Below are positions 33,469-45,548 of a stretch of DNA of 64,000 nucleotides, in pieces. The position numbers and the translations under genes are program-made. The notes beneath the pieces were generated by a model. The model did not search any database. It saw only the letters and a program-made list of their open reading frames with translations, and was not told the DNA's origin. The DNA comes from Plazaster borealis (lineage: Eukaryota; Echinodermata; Asteroidea; Forcipulatida; Labidiasteridae), in NCBI GenBank assembly GCA_021014325.1, contig CM037476.1:16838827-16902826 (forward strand). Direction: 5' to 3'. The stretch's first letter is position 1, and the number at the start of each line of letters is the position of its first letter.

Positions 33469-35647
33469 TCGCAAAAGTACTGAGTATGCAGTGCTTCAAA
33501 CAGATCTGTAAAGGGTTAAAACCAAATTATAAAAACAAACCGAACACCGTTTGTTTGTAATTTACAAACAAGATAAGTCTAGTGTTCGGTTTTTTATTTT
33601 TCTTAATACTTCTTTTTCTTCTTCTTCTTCTCCCCGTCGCTTTTCCGCTAACAAAAGCACACTTCCCAAGCACATATTAACTTGAAACTTAACAGATAGT
33701 TAGATATCTATTAGGAGAGGAAACCACTTCAGGTACGTCATGATGACGTCATCAGGTGTCGAATTACGTTAAATCAAAGTTTAATATTTGAAAAAATCAT
33801 AACTCATGAACCACACAATGGATTTTCACAATCTATACATCATCGGAAAGGCATTTGGAAACTTCAAAAACGCTACACAAAGTGTGACCCCATTTGACCT
33901 TGACTTCCGATTCAAACCGGAAGTTGAAAATTTCAAAAAATCATATCTCAAGAACTACTTATACTTTAGTCACAATTTTTACATCAGGTTATATGTTGTT
34001 CTTCCTCCGCAAACTTTTCCACAGAAATGTTACCAATTTGACCCTAACTTTCCGTCTAAATCGGACGTTAACGCTCACGTATTACAAGGTCACCAAGGCC
34101 TAAGCCGAGGTTTGAGAAAGGTCCCAGCATACTGACATGCAGCCACGTATTGTGTGCAGGTTTAAATGTGTCAAAGTTCATTGAACGTCATTACGTTGTT
34201 GTTGTATAGTACACACGTACAAATCTCAAATCTCAAACTCATTCAAAGTTCAGCATGAATTTACTTCCGTTTTGCACGTCTGGCGTAGTGGAAACCAAGG
34301 AATATAAGAGGAGGCTTCACTGAGATGTGCACCTGCTCTCGTGATTTGTATGGCTTTTAATAACTGACTAAAATTCAATCTGAAAAAGAACAACACTGTT
34401 CACTAAAATTCCTCAAATACCGAGACCGTGTCACGCTGATCGTCGTGACCATGCCGGCCAACGGCGTTCTAGGCCCGCTGAGTATGTCCTTCAGACACGG
34501 TGACTAAAATTGTAAGCTTTATTCCAATAGCATTCATTCATTGATTAAAACGATAATTGTTTGTTCATTTGATGTCGGCCAACAAAGACACTTCCCAAGC
34601 TCACATAGCCTTCTAACATAGTTAGCTCCCCTGTTTGACCCCCTGTGATATTTACTTCTGTTTTTAATTTAAGTGTTTTTTTTTTGTTTTTTTTTTTACA
34701 AAACTCGCAAAAGTACTTAGTATACAGTGCTTCAAACAGATCGAGAAAGGGTTAAGACCAAATTATAATTACAAACCGAACACCGTTTGTTTGTAATTTA
34801 CGAACAAGATAAGTCTAGTTCTTAATACTTCTTCTTCTTCTTCTCCCCGTCGCTTTTCCGCTAACAAAAGCACACTTCCCGAGCACATATATACTTGAAA
34901 CTTCACATATAGTAAGATATCTATTAGGAGATGAAACCGCTTCAGTTACGTCATGATGACGATATCAGGTGTCAAATTACAAGCCATTTAAGGTAAAAAA
35001 GTCACCATATGCGAATGCCTGTATGTCAATGAATATTACAGCTATGGTATTTATATTTGGGCATAAAAATTATGATAGATCAAGACAAGGGCAACAATTG
35101 AAAAGTTAACGCCAAATTCATATGACCTTTACTTCCGGTCGAACCAAAAGTTCAAAGTTTGCCTTTGTGATTTTCTTTTAAAACTGAGAAAATGCAATCC
35201 GCAGGAGATCAACATTAGTTTGACTCTTATCAACAGCAGTTTTTTACGAGAATCCAACTTTTAGATCATTTTGAATACTTCAATAAAGTTCTGTGTGAAC
35301 AACAAATTAAGGTCAAACAAAATTGCACACCTTGTTTAATTAAACAGGCCAGAAAAATACCCTCTTTTAGTCGCTATTTAATTAAACAATGGGTTCCTCA
35401 GGCCTGAAAAACGTGAAAGATGTTTAATTAATGTAGAGCTCAATGCAGTCTTAAGTAGTAACGTAAGCACTTGTTTCCCGTGTGAACTAGGGTATAAACG
35501 TAAAAGACTTACATTTTACTTTCTTTGACATTTCAAAAGCTATCATCAATTTTTTCATTGATTCAAAGGAATAGTTTGCCCATTAACAAAACACTGACCC
35601 CAACGATAGCCGAACTTGAGTTTGTTTTACAAACTCTATAAGTCTAG
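30927..35647 (+). mobile_element. Helitron-like head-to-tail array H3 (three units)
   Basis: The paralogous site 53181/53182 (ATCAATGATTA|TATTTTG) is uninterrupted, so the insertion is 30927-35647 between A and T with no target duplication. Unit a is 30927-33582, unit b 33583-34818, unit c 34819-35647. Each unit ends with a hairpin, 11 nt and CTAG: TTTGTTTGT/ACAAACAA plus GATAAGTCTAG for a and b, GAGTTTGT/ACAAACTC plus TATAAGTCTAG for c. Units b and c start inside the 5' T-rich/CTTCTTCTTC region, and b repeats much of a. No Rep or helicase is present. Confidence 0.75.
30929..31083 (+). repeat. Triplicated 5' hairpin of H3
   Basis: Three hairpins of type AGGTGTTCGGGC...GCCCGGAACACCT start at 30929, 31000 and 31054, each followed by TCTTGTTTTT and a T-rich run. 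Element H5 has three analogous hairpins at its own 5' end. Confidence 0.75.
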
Positions 35648-35766
35648 TATTTTGTTTATATGCATTTATCGCGCTGCAAAAATTGTTAAAAATAAACAGA
35701 TACTTACAATAGTTATAAAGAACTTTGAAATGCATGATAGATTTAGTGTCAGATTGTCTTCTAAAG

Positions 35767-36696
35767 TTAGTGACAGCATGATGATCTTAAGTTGTGCAGT
35801 GCTTGTTTAAACTCCCTGTTCCTCCAGTAGTAGATGATGCAATTCAACCAACTGTTGCTGATGAATAGAATAATGGCAATTACTTGAATACTTATGGGTG
35901 CTGTGATATTTCTTGTTGATAATAATGAAATGATAGATACAGGAATCCAGCAGATGCAAGCAGTGCCTGTTATAATGACCACAGTGGTAGCAGACTTTGT
36001 ACTGATCGGCCCTGGAACATTCTGTCCCCCTGCAATGTTAGCGATGATATTCTGAGCAGCAATGAGTCGTGCCTGATGTCAAGCAACTTTCAGAATGTAC
36101 GCATAAAGTATCAGGATTATTCCAAGCGAAACTCCAATAATTGCTATCTTCATATACTGCATAAAATTTTGTTGTGCCCTACAAAGAAGTTCAACTTCCA
36201 GTTGGGTTATTAAAATACAACACAAGGCAGAGTATAGTATTATGGTCAAACTCCATACCAGTGTGATCATGACCTTTGATCTTTTTAGTGTCATCAGCCT
36301 CGGATAATGCAGTGAGTAGGTGATGGCTAAGAATCGATCAATTGTCAACAAAACCATTGATGATGCATTTATTGTGACCAATGTTGCTGCTACACAAGGC
36401 AAGATAAAACAGACAACAATGACACTCTCTGGAGGGGATATGAAAACATACAGATTAGAAATTCCACTGAAAATTCCAATGCAGAGGTCAGAAAGTGTGA
36501 GTGACATCATAAACATCTTGGTGGTTTCTTGGATGCCTCTGACACGACGTAAAACCACATGGCATACTGAATTCAAAACCACAATCAGAGCTATTGTTAG
36601 CAAAACTGTAAAAATGCAGAATGCGTTTTGACAACTTGTGATCACACTATCCGGGTTCGAAGCAAATTGTGACAAGTTTGATCCATTTCCATCCAT
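35767..36696 (-). pseudogene. GPCR-6, full-length receptor with one nonsense codon
   Basis: This is the closest relative of GPCR-3: MDGNGSNLSQF start, FISPPESVIVVCFILPCV around the TM3 cysteine, DRFLAITYSLHY and TM6 CICWIPVSI. The only disabling change is TGA at 36079-36081 in intracellular loop 3, where other copies read GCTCGACGTCAG (Ala-Arg-Arg-Gln). Both CpGs of that site are changed (CGA to TGA, CGT to CAT), as expected from methyl-CpG decay. The frame continues unchanged after the stop to SSCCH. It may be a very recent pseudogene or a segregating null allele. Confidence 0.9.
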
Positions 36697-36796
36697 GATG
36701 TCACAGACAGAGGAAAATCTCCTATATCTATATCCTAGATGTCTTAGAACTGAACTCAGGAATTCCTCAGTAAATCCTGGTGTAGAGAGCAGCAAT

Positions 36797-37150
36797 AGAT
36801 GAGTATCATTATGAGCAGCTTATTTTATTTGTTTCTTGGATATCCCTTATGCAGTGAAGAACTAATCTTTACCAATAAGAACAACAATAAGAATCCATGT
36901 ACAGCAAACAACTACAGTGGTGCAAATATTTCGTAGAAAGCCTTTTTCAAGTCCAATACACCAGTTATCAGGAAAATAAATCCTAGAAAACTTTTGAGAT
37001 GTGTCTGAATTGATGACATCTATCGGTCTCAGTGTGCAACATCTTGAAGTGAGCTCCCTTAGCCTATAAATGATGTGTGTGCCTACACTCAACCAGTAGA
37101 TATTCCTCAACCGTTTGAAGTCAAAACGGCAATTCAGAAAATTTCAAGCC
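36797..37150 (-). promoter_or_regulatory. Leader of GPCR-6
   Basis: It is a near-identical copy of the GPCR-3 leader: TATA-like ATTTATAGGC near 37062-37071, an open exon-1 frame ending in TTVVVCCTWILIVVLIG at a GGTAAAG donor, and a CTCTACACCAG acceptor. The splice would again be in frame with MDGNGSN. Confidence 0.5.
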
Positions 37151-38027
37151 AGGCATAGTAAATGTAATAGCAGCACCACTGTGACAGTTATTGTCAAGTA
37201 GAAAGTGCAGTCAGGATATAAAGGGGTCAATTGTTGTGTAAACGATAACGGTTTTGGCTAACATACATTTTTTGTTGTTCTGCCTTTAATAAAAAATAAA
37301 TTAAGAAATGAAGTTAGCCATGGTTGATATGAACTGAGTGAGGGGCTACACAAATAAACAATTTTTTGTCCATCTTCCTATAAAGTCTTTGACTTTCTGG
37401 TCCACCATCTTTAACTGAGATAAGAACTTTTAGATCTTCGTCATTTCAATGGAAATTGCACAATATCTCGGTATACGAAGCCACAATACTTTAAAATTAT
37501 TGAGATAAACCATGGCATTAGTTATGGTTTGGAAATAGAGGTTAAGCTACACGTTATTGCGTAGCGCGTAGAGCAACGTGTTGTGCAGTCCTTTAAGTTT
37601 TATGTCTACAGTCGGGTGTAAGCTCAAATCAATAAGATACGTGTTGCGTGTTTACCCACATTAGAAAGAGCGGCACAAACTTCAAGTAATGAAGTTCCTT
37701 CGTCAGGGCGGACCACATGAAGAAGAAACAGTTTGTAAAATCATTTCCTTAAAATTCTTTTTATTATAGTGGAGATTTATAACAGTGTTTTTTAACCCGT
37801 GCAATATCAATGAAAATATTTAATTCTGCTGAGAAATGTGTAATAACAAAAATGTACAAGAAATCATTTACACCTAAACCCGTCAGGCCCATTTCTCTTC
37901 CGTCAGTGTGAACTGCCTGTCATCAAAAGCTCAATCAAAATATCCTACAACTTTTCTTTTGTAACAAAACTAGTCACAAAGAACTTTAAAATGCATAATA
38001 AATTTAGTGTGGGATTGTCTTCTAAAG
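37151..38027. other. Spacer, duplicate of 17290-18137
   Basis: No gene is seen. It matches the GPCR-3/GPCR-4 spacer almost throughout. Confidence 0.6.
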
Positions 38028-38984
38028 TCAGTGACAGCATGATGATCTTAAGTTGTGCAGTGCTTGCTTAAACTTCCTGTTCCTCCAGTAGTAGATGATG
38101 CAATTCAACCAACTGTTGCTGCTAAGTAGAGTAAGGGCAACTGTATACAAACCTGATGGTGTTGTAATATTTCCTAATGATACTGATGCCAAGATAATTA
38201 CTGGAGTCCAGCAGAGGCTAGCAGTGCCTGTTATAATGACCACAGTGGTAGCAGACTTTGTACTGATCGGCCCTGGAACATTCTGTCCCCCTGCAATGTT
38301 ACCGATGACATTCTGAGCAGCAATGAGTCGTGCCTGACGTCGAGCAACTTTCAGAATATACGCATAAAGTATGAGGATTATTCCAAGTGAAACTCCAACA
38401 GTTGAAACGATTTTATACAGATTGATATTGTGTAGCGTTACACAAAGAAGTATGTGTTTTTCCTTCATCATTTCAAACTGTGTACTTGAAAGGCAATACC
38501 AGGCAGAGTATAGTATTATGGTCAAACTCCATACCAGTGTGATCATGACCTTTGATCTGTTTAGTGTCATCAGCCTCGGATAATGCAGTGAGTAGGTGAT
38601 GGCTACGAATCGATCAATTGTCAACAAAACCATTGATAGTGAATTTATTGTGATTAATATCATTAGTAAATATGGTATGATCTTGCAGAAAGTACCACTG
38701 ATTATCCATGAAGTGGATATGAAATAATACAGATAAAGAATTCCATAGAAAATCCTGGTGCAGAGGTCAGAAAGTGTGAGGGACATCATAAACAGCTTGG
38801 TGGTTTCTTGGATGCCTCTGACACGACGTAAAACCACAAGGCATATTGAATTAAAAATCACAATCAGAGCTATTGTTAGAACATAAAACACAACTGTAAA
38901 AATGCAGAATGCTTCTTGACAATTCTTGAACACTCCTGAGTGGTTTGAAGTAAATTGTGACGAATTGGATCCGTTTCCATCCAT
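38028..38984 (-). CDS. GPCR-7, intact class A receptor
   Basis: 318 residues from MDGNGSNSSQFTSNHSG, with three sequons in the N-terminus. Landmarks: TM1 with an FNS Asn (1.50), LTLSD in TM2, SGTFCKIIPYLL with the TM3 cysteine, DRFVAITYSLHY at the end of TM3, a cysteine in ECL2 (HILLCVTLHN), SLCWTPVII in TM6 and SNSWLNCIIYYW in TM7. The tail ends SSCCH, a possible palmitoylation site. The frame is open upstream to 39173 (381 residues), but the additional 63 residues align poorly between units, so MDGNGSN is preferred. It is most similar to the frameshifted GPCR-2. Confidence 0.92.
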   Translation of the reverse strand: MDGNGSNSSQFTSNHSGVFKNCQEAFCIFTVVFYVLTIALIVIFNSICLVVLRRVRGIQETTKLFMMSLTLSDLCTRIFYGILYLYYFISTSWIISGTFCKIIPYLLMILITINSLSMVLLTIDRFVAITYSLHYPRLMTLNRSKVMITLVWSLTIILYSAWYCLSSTQFEMMKEKHILLCVTLHNINLYKIVSTVGVSLGIILILYAYILKVARRQARLIAAQNVIGNIAGGQNVPGPISTKSATTVVIITGTASLCWTPVIILASVSLGNITTPSGLYTVALTLLSSNSWLNCIIYYWRNRKFKQALHNLRSSCCH

Positions 38985-39149
38985 GATATTACAAAGGAGA
39001 TTGTCCAAAATGAATTTGTTTAGAAGGCTTTTTGATTCTGGAATGCCACGGAATTCTTGGTACAGATTGATGGTTTTTTGGGTGCCACTGATGAGTGCAA
39101 AAAACACATGAAGCTTTGTGAGTTTTTGTGTGTAGAAACGCAAATAGAC

Positions 39150-40930
39150 TTTCTGTTTGAAACAGCAGTTCAATGCTTAAATGCAGAATGCGTCTTGTAC
39201 AATCTAAGAACACTTCTGAGTCGTTAGAAGTAAATTCTGACCAATCTGAACGGTTTCCTTGTGTGATATCACAAAGGAAAATCTCCTGCATCTACATGTA
39301 TATCCCAGATGTCTTAGAACTGAACTCAGGAATTCCTCAGTAAATCCTGGTGTAGAGAGCAGCAATAGATGAGCATCATAATGAACAGCTTTTTTTATTT
39401 GTTTCTTGGATATCCATAATGCAGTGAAAAACTAATCTTTACTTGTCAAAAAAGTAGTTAGAATCCATGTACTGCAAACAACTACAGTGGTACAAATATA
39501 GTCTTGAAAATCTGCCAAGTCCAATGCACCAGTTATCAGGAAATAAAATCCTAGAAAACTCTTGAGATGCGTCTGAATTGATAACATCTATCGGTCTCAG
39601 TGTGCAATATCTTGAAGTGAGCTCCCCTAACCTATAAATGATGTGGGTGTCTACACTCAACAAATCAATATGCCTGAACCATTTGAAGTTAAAACGGCAA
39701 GTAAGTTAATTTCTAGCCATGCCTAGTTAATTTAATAGCAGTTTCTTCGGTTTACTTGGTAATAAAGTAGAAAGCTCAGTCAGGGAAAAATGGGTCTCTC
39801 AATGAAAAGAAACATCAATTGAGCATGTTTCAAGGTTTACAAATCTAAGAGAACTTCAGTGTCAGGCTGTCGCTAATTGTCTTGTTGAATGCAAAGTCAG
39901 GAAAATAGTCAGTTTTAAATTCTTTGTTCTAATACTATCTTGTGTACATTGACACCAATCAGAAATGAAGTAAACCATGTCTTTAACGTTGATGTTATTG
40001 AGATTTTTAGTTATAACTTTTTCAATAATTGCATTACACCCGGTTCAGACAGGCGGTCAAGAGTCGTGCCGAACCAAATAGATTAAGAGCGACTCTAGGT
40101 CCACTAAAGTAAATCATATATTCAGCAAGTTTTGAGGTGTACAAGTCTAATTTTATTACCAGGCTGCCGCTTAATGTCTGGTTGAATGCAAAGTCAGGAA
40201 AATAGTCAGGTTTAAATTTTTTGTTCTACATATAATACTATCTTGTGTACATTTACACCAATCAGAAATGAAATAAACCATGTCTTTTACCTGAATGCTA
40301 TTGAGATTTTAAGTAATAACATTTACAATAATTGCATTAGTCCTGCCAGATGTCTTAGAACTAAACTCAGGAATTTCTCAGTAAATCCTGGTGTAGAGAG
40401 CAGCAATAGATGAGTATCATTATGAGCAGCTTATTTTATTTGTTTTTTGGATATCCCTTATGCAGTGAAGAACTAATATTTACCAATTAGTACAATCAAT
40501 AAGAATCCATGTACTGCAAACAACTATAACACTACAGTAGTGAGTACACATATTTTTCAAGTCCAATGCACCGGTTATCAGGAAAATAAATCCTAGAAAA
40601 CTCTTGAGACGTGTCTGAATTGATAACATCTATCAGTCTCAGTGTGCAATATCTTGAAGTGAGCTCCCCTAACCTATAAATGATGTGGGTTTCTACACTC
40701 AACAAATTAATATACATGAACTGTTTGAAGTCAAAACGGCAAGTCAGTAAATTTCTAGCCATGCATATAAAATTCAATAGCAGCACCACTGTGACAGTAA
40801 TTGTCAAGTTGAAAGCGCAGTCAGGAAATAAAGTGGTCAATTGCTGTACAAACGGCATCGGCTTTGGTTTACATACACATGTACATCTTATGTTGTTCTG
40901 ACGTTGATTTAAAAAAATCAAGAAATGAAG
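39150..40930 (-). other. N-terminal remnant and two leaders upstream of GPCR-7
   Basis: 39150-39300 is the degenerate second receptor N-terminus. Leaders follow at about 39300-39730 and 40350-40930, separated by the AT-rich segment also seen at 13010-13600. The arrangement duplicates that of GPCR-2 (12430-14160). Confidence 0.6.
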
Positions 40931-41215
40931 TCAACCTTGTTTGTATGCCACCATGTTTTAGGTGTGATTGGTTTTAAAAGGAAACAAATAGTTAATGGCC
41001 TGACGTTTCAACCCTGGTTTTAAAAAGTGCAGTTTTGATTATTTCAAAAGCAGATGAACTCACTGAGGGGCTACTACCAAATATACAATTCTTGTCCATC
41101 TACCTATAAAGACGTTTAACTTTCTGGTCCACCATCTTTAACTGAGATATGTAAATGTACATCTTTGTCATTCCAATGGAATTTACACAATATCAATGAA
41201 TATAATTAGGTGTTG
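40931..41215. other. Receptor 3'-flank-type spacer
   Basis: No gene is seen. It is nearly identical to 14170-14493 and leads to the Helitron-like insertion H4 at the same place as H2. Confidence 0.6.
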
Positions 41216-42337
41216 GGGCCACAGCCCGAACAGCTATTGTTTTGTTCAGGGTTTTTTTTGTTTTTTTGTTTTTTTCCTCTTCTTTTTCTTCTTCTCTGTA
41301 ATGTTGTCTGCAAAGAATTACATAGTTGCAAAGCTTGCATCAATTTAAAACTTAACACGTAGTTAGACTATGCTAAAGTATTGTGACGTCATGATGATGT
41401 CATTGGGTATGGAATTATATTAAATCAAATTTTAATATTTTAAGTAAATCTTAATTCATTAAGTACTTAATGAATTCTTACAATCTATACATCATCGAAA
41501 AGGGCTTGGACAGCTGAATAAATGCTGCAAAACTATGACCCTTATTTGTCCTGTTCTTCCGGTTCCAACCGGAAGTTAAAGTGAAAAATCTTAATTTTTC
41601 TGCTGTGCAGTCAACAGTGCATGAAATGACAGTTGGTTTATGACCTATTGAAATATGAAAATGATGACGTCATCGACCTTTACAGTAGTATATACGGAGA
41701 CAAATTTTTAAAATATTTTAATTTTTAAATTTAGAATTTGTCAACCCAAATTTCATCAGCATTATTTAAATTAGATAAAAAAGCTGAGTTGTAAAATTTG
41801 AAACAAAAATCAGCATTTGCATACGGAAGTTATTGTAAAAAGAAAGTGTCCTTTTTCTCGCAATCGAAAAAGCACATTATACGGTGTCCCGGAAAGACCA
41901 TTTTGTTACATTGTCGCTGTTTTACTTCTTCAGAATTGTACCATTGTGATGGTTACATAACCTGAAATCTTCCTGAGATACGAAGACCCCAACATTTTTT
42001 TGCTGTGTGACGTCATGGATGACGTCATCGTTAAGTTGAAAAATGTTTAAATGCTGTTGTTTTAGCTCTATTTTCCAAATGAAAAGAAATTTTGATGTTT
42101 CCTGTGTAAGAAATAGTAGAATTGTAACCTCTATGATATCCAAAACCAATTCATGACATCAAATTCTAACAGTGCCCTTTTTAAAAAGATTTTTAAATTG
42201 TTAAGACAAAAATGGGTTGCAAGGCCAAATGGATGGTTCCCTTGATGGATACTTTTTGTATTTTGACATGTGATATTTACAAACTTGTCATACATTACTT
42301 TTCATACATTCAATCCCGAATACCTAGAGTTATCTAG
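41216..42337 (+). mobile_element. Helitron-like element H4
   Basis: It is the duplicate of H2: start TTAGGTGTTGGGGC, T-rich run, GACGTCATGATGATGTCATT, palindrome CCGGTTCCAACCGG, end TAGAGTTATCTAG. Most of the 3' hairpin has been deleted. 1122 bp, no ORF. Confidence 0.7.
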
Positions 42338-42556
42338 CTTGTTTAAACATTTATTGTTCTGCAAAATTTGTTAAAAGTGAAAATTCTGCACAAGAAATCA
42401 TTTACACATAAACTGGCCAATTTCTTTTCCATCAGCGTGAACTGCCTATCATCAAAAGCTCAATCAAAATATCCTAAAACATTTCTTTCATAACCAAACT
42501 AGTTACAAAGAAGTGTAAAATGCATGATAGATTTAGTGTTGGATTGTCTTCTAAAG

Positions 42557-43513
42557 TTAGTGACAGCATGATGATCTTAAGTTGTGCAGTGCTTGCCTAA
42601 ACTCCCTGTTCCTCCAGTAGTAGATGATGCAATTCAACCAACTGTTGCTGATGAATAGAGAAATGGCAATTGTATAAATACTTGCTGGTGTTGTGATATT
42701 TCCTAATGATAACGATGACAAGATAATTCCAGGAATCCAGCAGATGCAAGCAGTGCCTGTAATAATGACCACAGTGGTAGCAGACTTTGTACTGATCGGC
42801 CCGGGAACATTCTGTCCCCCTTCAATGTTGCCGATGATATTCTGAGCAGCAATGAGTCGTGCCTGACGTCGAGCAACTTTTAGAATGTACGCATAAAGTA
42901 TCAGGATTATTCCAAGTGAAACTCCAACAGTTGTAACGATTTTATACAGATTGATATTGTCTTGCGCTACACAATGAAGCAAGTGTTTTTCCTTCATCAT
43001 TTCAAACTGTGTACTTGAAAGGCAATACCAGGAAGAGTATAGTATTATGGTCAAACTCCATACCAGTGTGATCATGACCTTTGATCTGTTTAGTGTCATC
43101 AGCCTCGGATAATGCAGTGAGTAGGTGATGGCTACGAATCGATCAATTGTCAACAAAACCATTGATAGTGAATTTATTGTGATTAATGTTGTTATTAAAT
43201 TTGGTAAAAACTTGCAGAAAGTACTACTGATTGTCCATGAATGGGATATGAAATAATACAGATAAAGAATTCCATAGAAAATCCCGATGCAGAGGTCAGA
43301 CAGTGTGAGGGACATCATAAACAGCTTAGTGGTTTCTTGGATGCCTCTGACACGATGAAAAACCACAAGGCATACTGAATTCAAAACCACAATCAGAGTT
43401 ATTGTTAGAACATAAAGCACAAATGTAAAGATGCAGAATGGATCTTGACAATCCTTGAACACTCCTGAGTGGTTTGAAGTAAATTGTGATAAATTTGATC
43501 CGTTTCCATCCAT
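42557..43513 (-). CDS. GPCR-8, intact class A receptor
   Basis: 318 residues from MDGNGSNLSQFTSNHSG. TM1 ends VVLNSVCLVV, TM2 has LTLSDLCIGIF, the TM3 cysteine is in STFCKFLPNLI, and DRFVAITYSLHY closes TM3. ECL2 has HLLHCVAQDN, TM6 CICWIPGII and TM7 SNSWLNCIIYYW; the tail is SSCCH. The open frame reaches 43639 (360 residues). N-terminally it matches the frameshifted GPCR-4 almost exactly. No disabling change is seen. Confidence 0.92.
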   Translation of the reverse strand: MDGNGSNLSQFTSNHSGVFKDCQDPFCIFTFVLYVLTITLIVVLNSVCLVVFHRVRGIQETTKLFMMSLTLSDLCIGIFYGILYLYYFISHSWTISSTFCKFLPNLITTLITINSLSMVLLTIDRFVAITYSLHYPRLMTLNRSKVMITLVWSLTIILYSSWYCLSSTQFEMMKEKHLLHCVAQDNINLYKIVTTVGVSLGIILILYAYILKVARRQARLIAAQNIIGNIEGGQNVPGPISTKSATTVVIITGTACICWIPGIILSSLSLGNITTPASIYTIAISLFISNSWLNCIIYYWRNREFRQALHNLRSSCCH

Positions 43514-43659
43514 GATGTCACAAAGGAGATTGTCCAAAATCAATTTTTTGAAGGCTTTTAACTGTGATTCTGGAACTCCAGGGAATTCTTGGGACAGATT
43601 AATGGTTTCTTGGGTGCGGCTGATGAGCGTAAAAAACACATGAAGCTTATTGAGTTTTA

Positions 43660-44330
43660 ATGTATAGAACCACAGTCAGAATTACTGTTTGAAACAGCAG
43701 TTCAATGCTAAAAATGCCGAATGCGTCTTGTACAATCTATGAACACTACTGAGTAGCTAAAAGTAACTTTTGGCAAGTCTGAACGGTTTCCTTGTGTGAT
43801 ATCACAAAGGAAAATCTCCTGCATCTTTATCCCAGATGTCTTAGAACTGAACTCAGGAATTCCACAGTAAATCCTGGTGTAGAGAGCAGCAATAGGATAT
43901 CCCTTATGTAGTGAAGAACCAATCTTTACCAGTAACAACAATAATAAGAATCCATGTACTGAAAACAACTAGTGGTACAAATATAGTCCTGAAAATCTGT
44001 CTAATCCAATGCACCAGCTATCCGGAAAATAAATCCTAGAAAACTCTTGAGATGTGTCTGAATTGAAAACATCTATCGGTCTCAGTGTGCGATATCTTGG
44101 AGTGAGCTCCCTTAACTTATAAATGATGTGTGTGTCTACTCTCAACAAATCAATATGCCTGAACCGTTTGAAGTAAAAAAAACGCCAAGTCTGAAATTTC
44201 TAGCCATGCATAGGAAATTCAATAGCAGCACAATGGTGACAGTAATTGTCGAGTAGAAAGTGGTCAATTGTTGTGTAAACGATAACGGTGTTCGTTTACA
44301 TATATTATTTATGTTGTTCTGACATTGAAC
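43660..44330 (-). other. N-terminal remnant and leader of GPCR-8
   Basis: 43660-43830 is the degenerate N-terminal repeat. 43900-44330 holds the leader, which here is continuous with the segment that is an orphan at 20640-21060. The TATA-like TTTATAAGTTAAGGG is at 44110-44125. Confidence 0.6.
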
Positions 44331-45548
44331 TAAACCCTACACATTACAACTACCTCCCAGCATTGGAAGTACATGTAGTCCTGTGTCAGATACTGTGTGC
44401 TTTATAAGTGCTGTTGATTATTTTTATTATTATTATACACATATTAACTGCTTTGAGTGCTATGGTTAAAACTACAACTCCCGAGGTGATCCTCGGCATG
44501 TTCTATTTTCCCGAGGCGAAGCCGAGGAAAAAAAAAAAACGCTCCGGGAGTCACCGAGTGAGTCGTAGCTTTAACCGTAACACGAGAAAAGGCAGTCAAT
44601 ATTTGTTTTATAGCACCCCAAACCTATATTGTGCCTAGAAGCTGCTGTTGCCATGGGTACATTGGTTGCTATGGGATAGTACATTGGTTGCTATGGGATA
44701 GTACATCGGTTGCTATGGGTATGTACCTTGTTTGCTGCGTGTATAGCGCATCGTTTTCGCACAATTTCTAGTAAAAATAAGACATATCATGTGAAGCTTT
44801 CTAAACCAATCAAAAGGCAGAATATTTGTAAGGGATGTTATAATTGCCCCCCTCCTCCAGATTAATAACCTACATGTATTAAATGGTTTAATAATAAAAT
44901 TTAGCAGTGTTATACATGTAGTACTCGTGCTCGGTACCGGTACTCGAATACTACTGGAGTACCGTTTTGATGATACTTGTACTTGTATTCATACTCGGTT
45001 AGTAAATTACTCGTACCCAAAATTCAATACTCGATACTCCACTGAAAAAGTACTCCGACTCGATTTTTAAGCACTTTGGGTCAAAACCCGGTTGTCTAAT
45101 AAATTATGTGGAGTTAAGGTAAATTGATGCCATTAATATCCAAGGAACAGAAGAATAAAGCACTGGGAAAAAGTAAAATTAAAGTTGCCTTTGATTTATT
45201 CATGTTCACACAAAAAACAAATTATCACAACAAGCAGAAATTGTCATCTAGAGTTTAGTTTAATAATTTCTTGGGGACCCAAGTACCGTAATTTCCTCCG
45301 TATAAAACGCATTTTATTTTACTTTCAAAATCAAAATTCAAAATTTGAAATCAATGCGTCTGACCTACCAGTGCGGCCCTATCTGATATGGATTGAGTTC
45401 ATTGTGATGATCACTATGTGATTCTACTTGTTATAATTTTTCTTAAAATAAAACCTACATCGTTCACGTTGTGTAGTTTTAACAAGCTTTGACGAAACTT
45501 ACCGAAGAACGAAGTCACTGGCCATGCTGCTGCCCACAACAATAATAA
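44331..45548. other. Spacer, second arm of the segmental duplication
   Basis: No gene is seen. It matches 21061-21714 joined directly to 25619-26181, so it is the state without the LINE. It includes the same foldback, 23-bp tandem repeat and GTACTCG words. Confidence 0.65.

Noticed and set aside
31307..34135. Two similar open frames (31307-31645 and 33806-34135) suggesting a duplicated small gene
   Set aside because: Both lie in homologous positions of Helitron-like units a and b. The similarity is at DNA level, two frames are open in parallel, and no domain is visible.
38989..39291. Separate gene upstream of GPCR-7
   Set aside because: It reads through the degenerate N-terminal remnant and the receptor's upstream region in the wrong frame.
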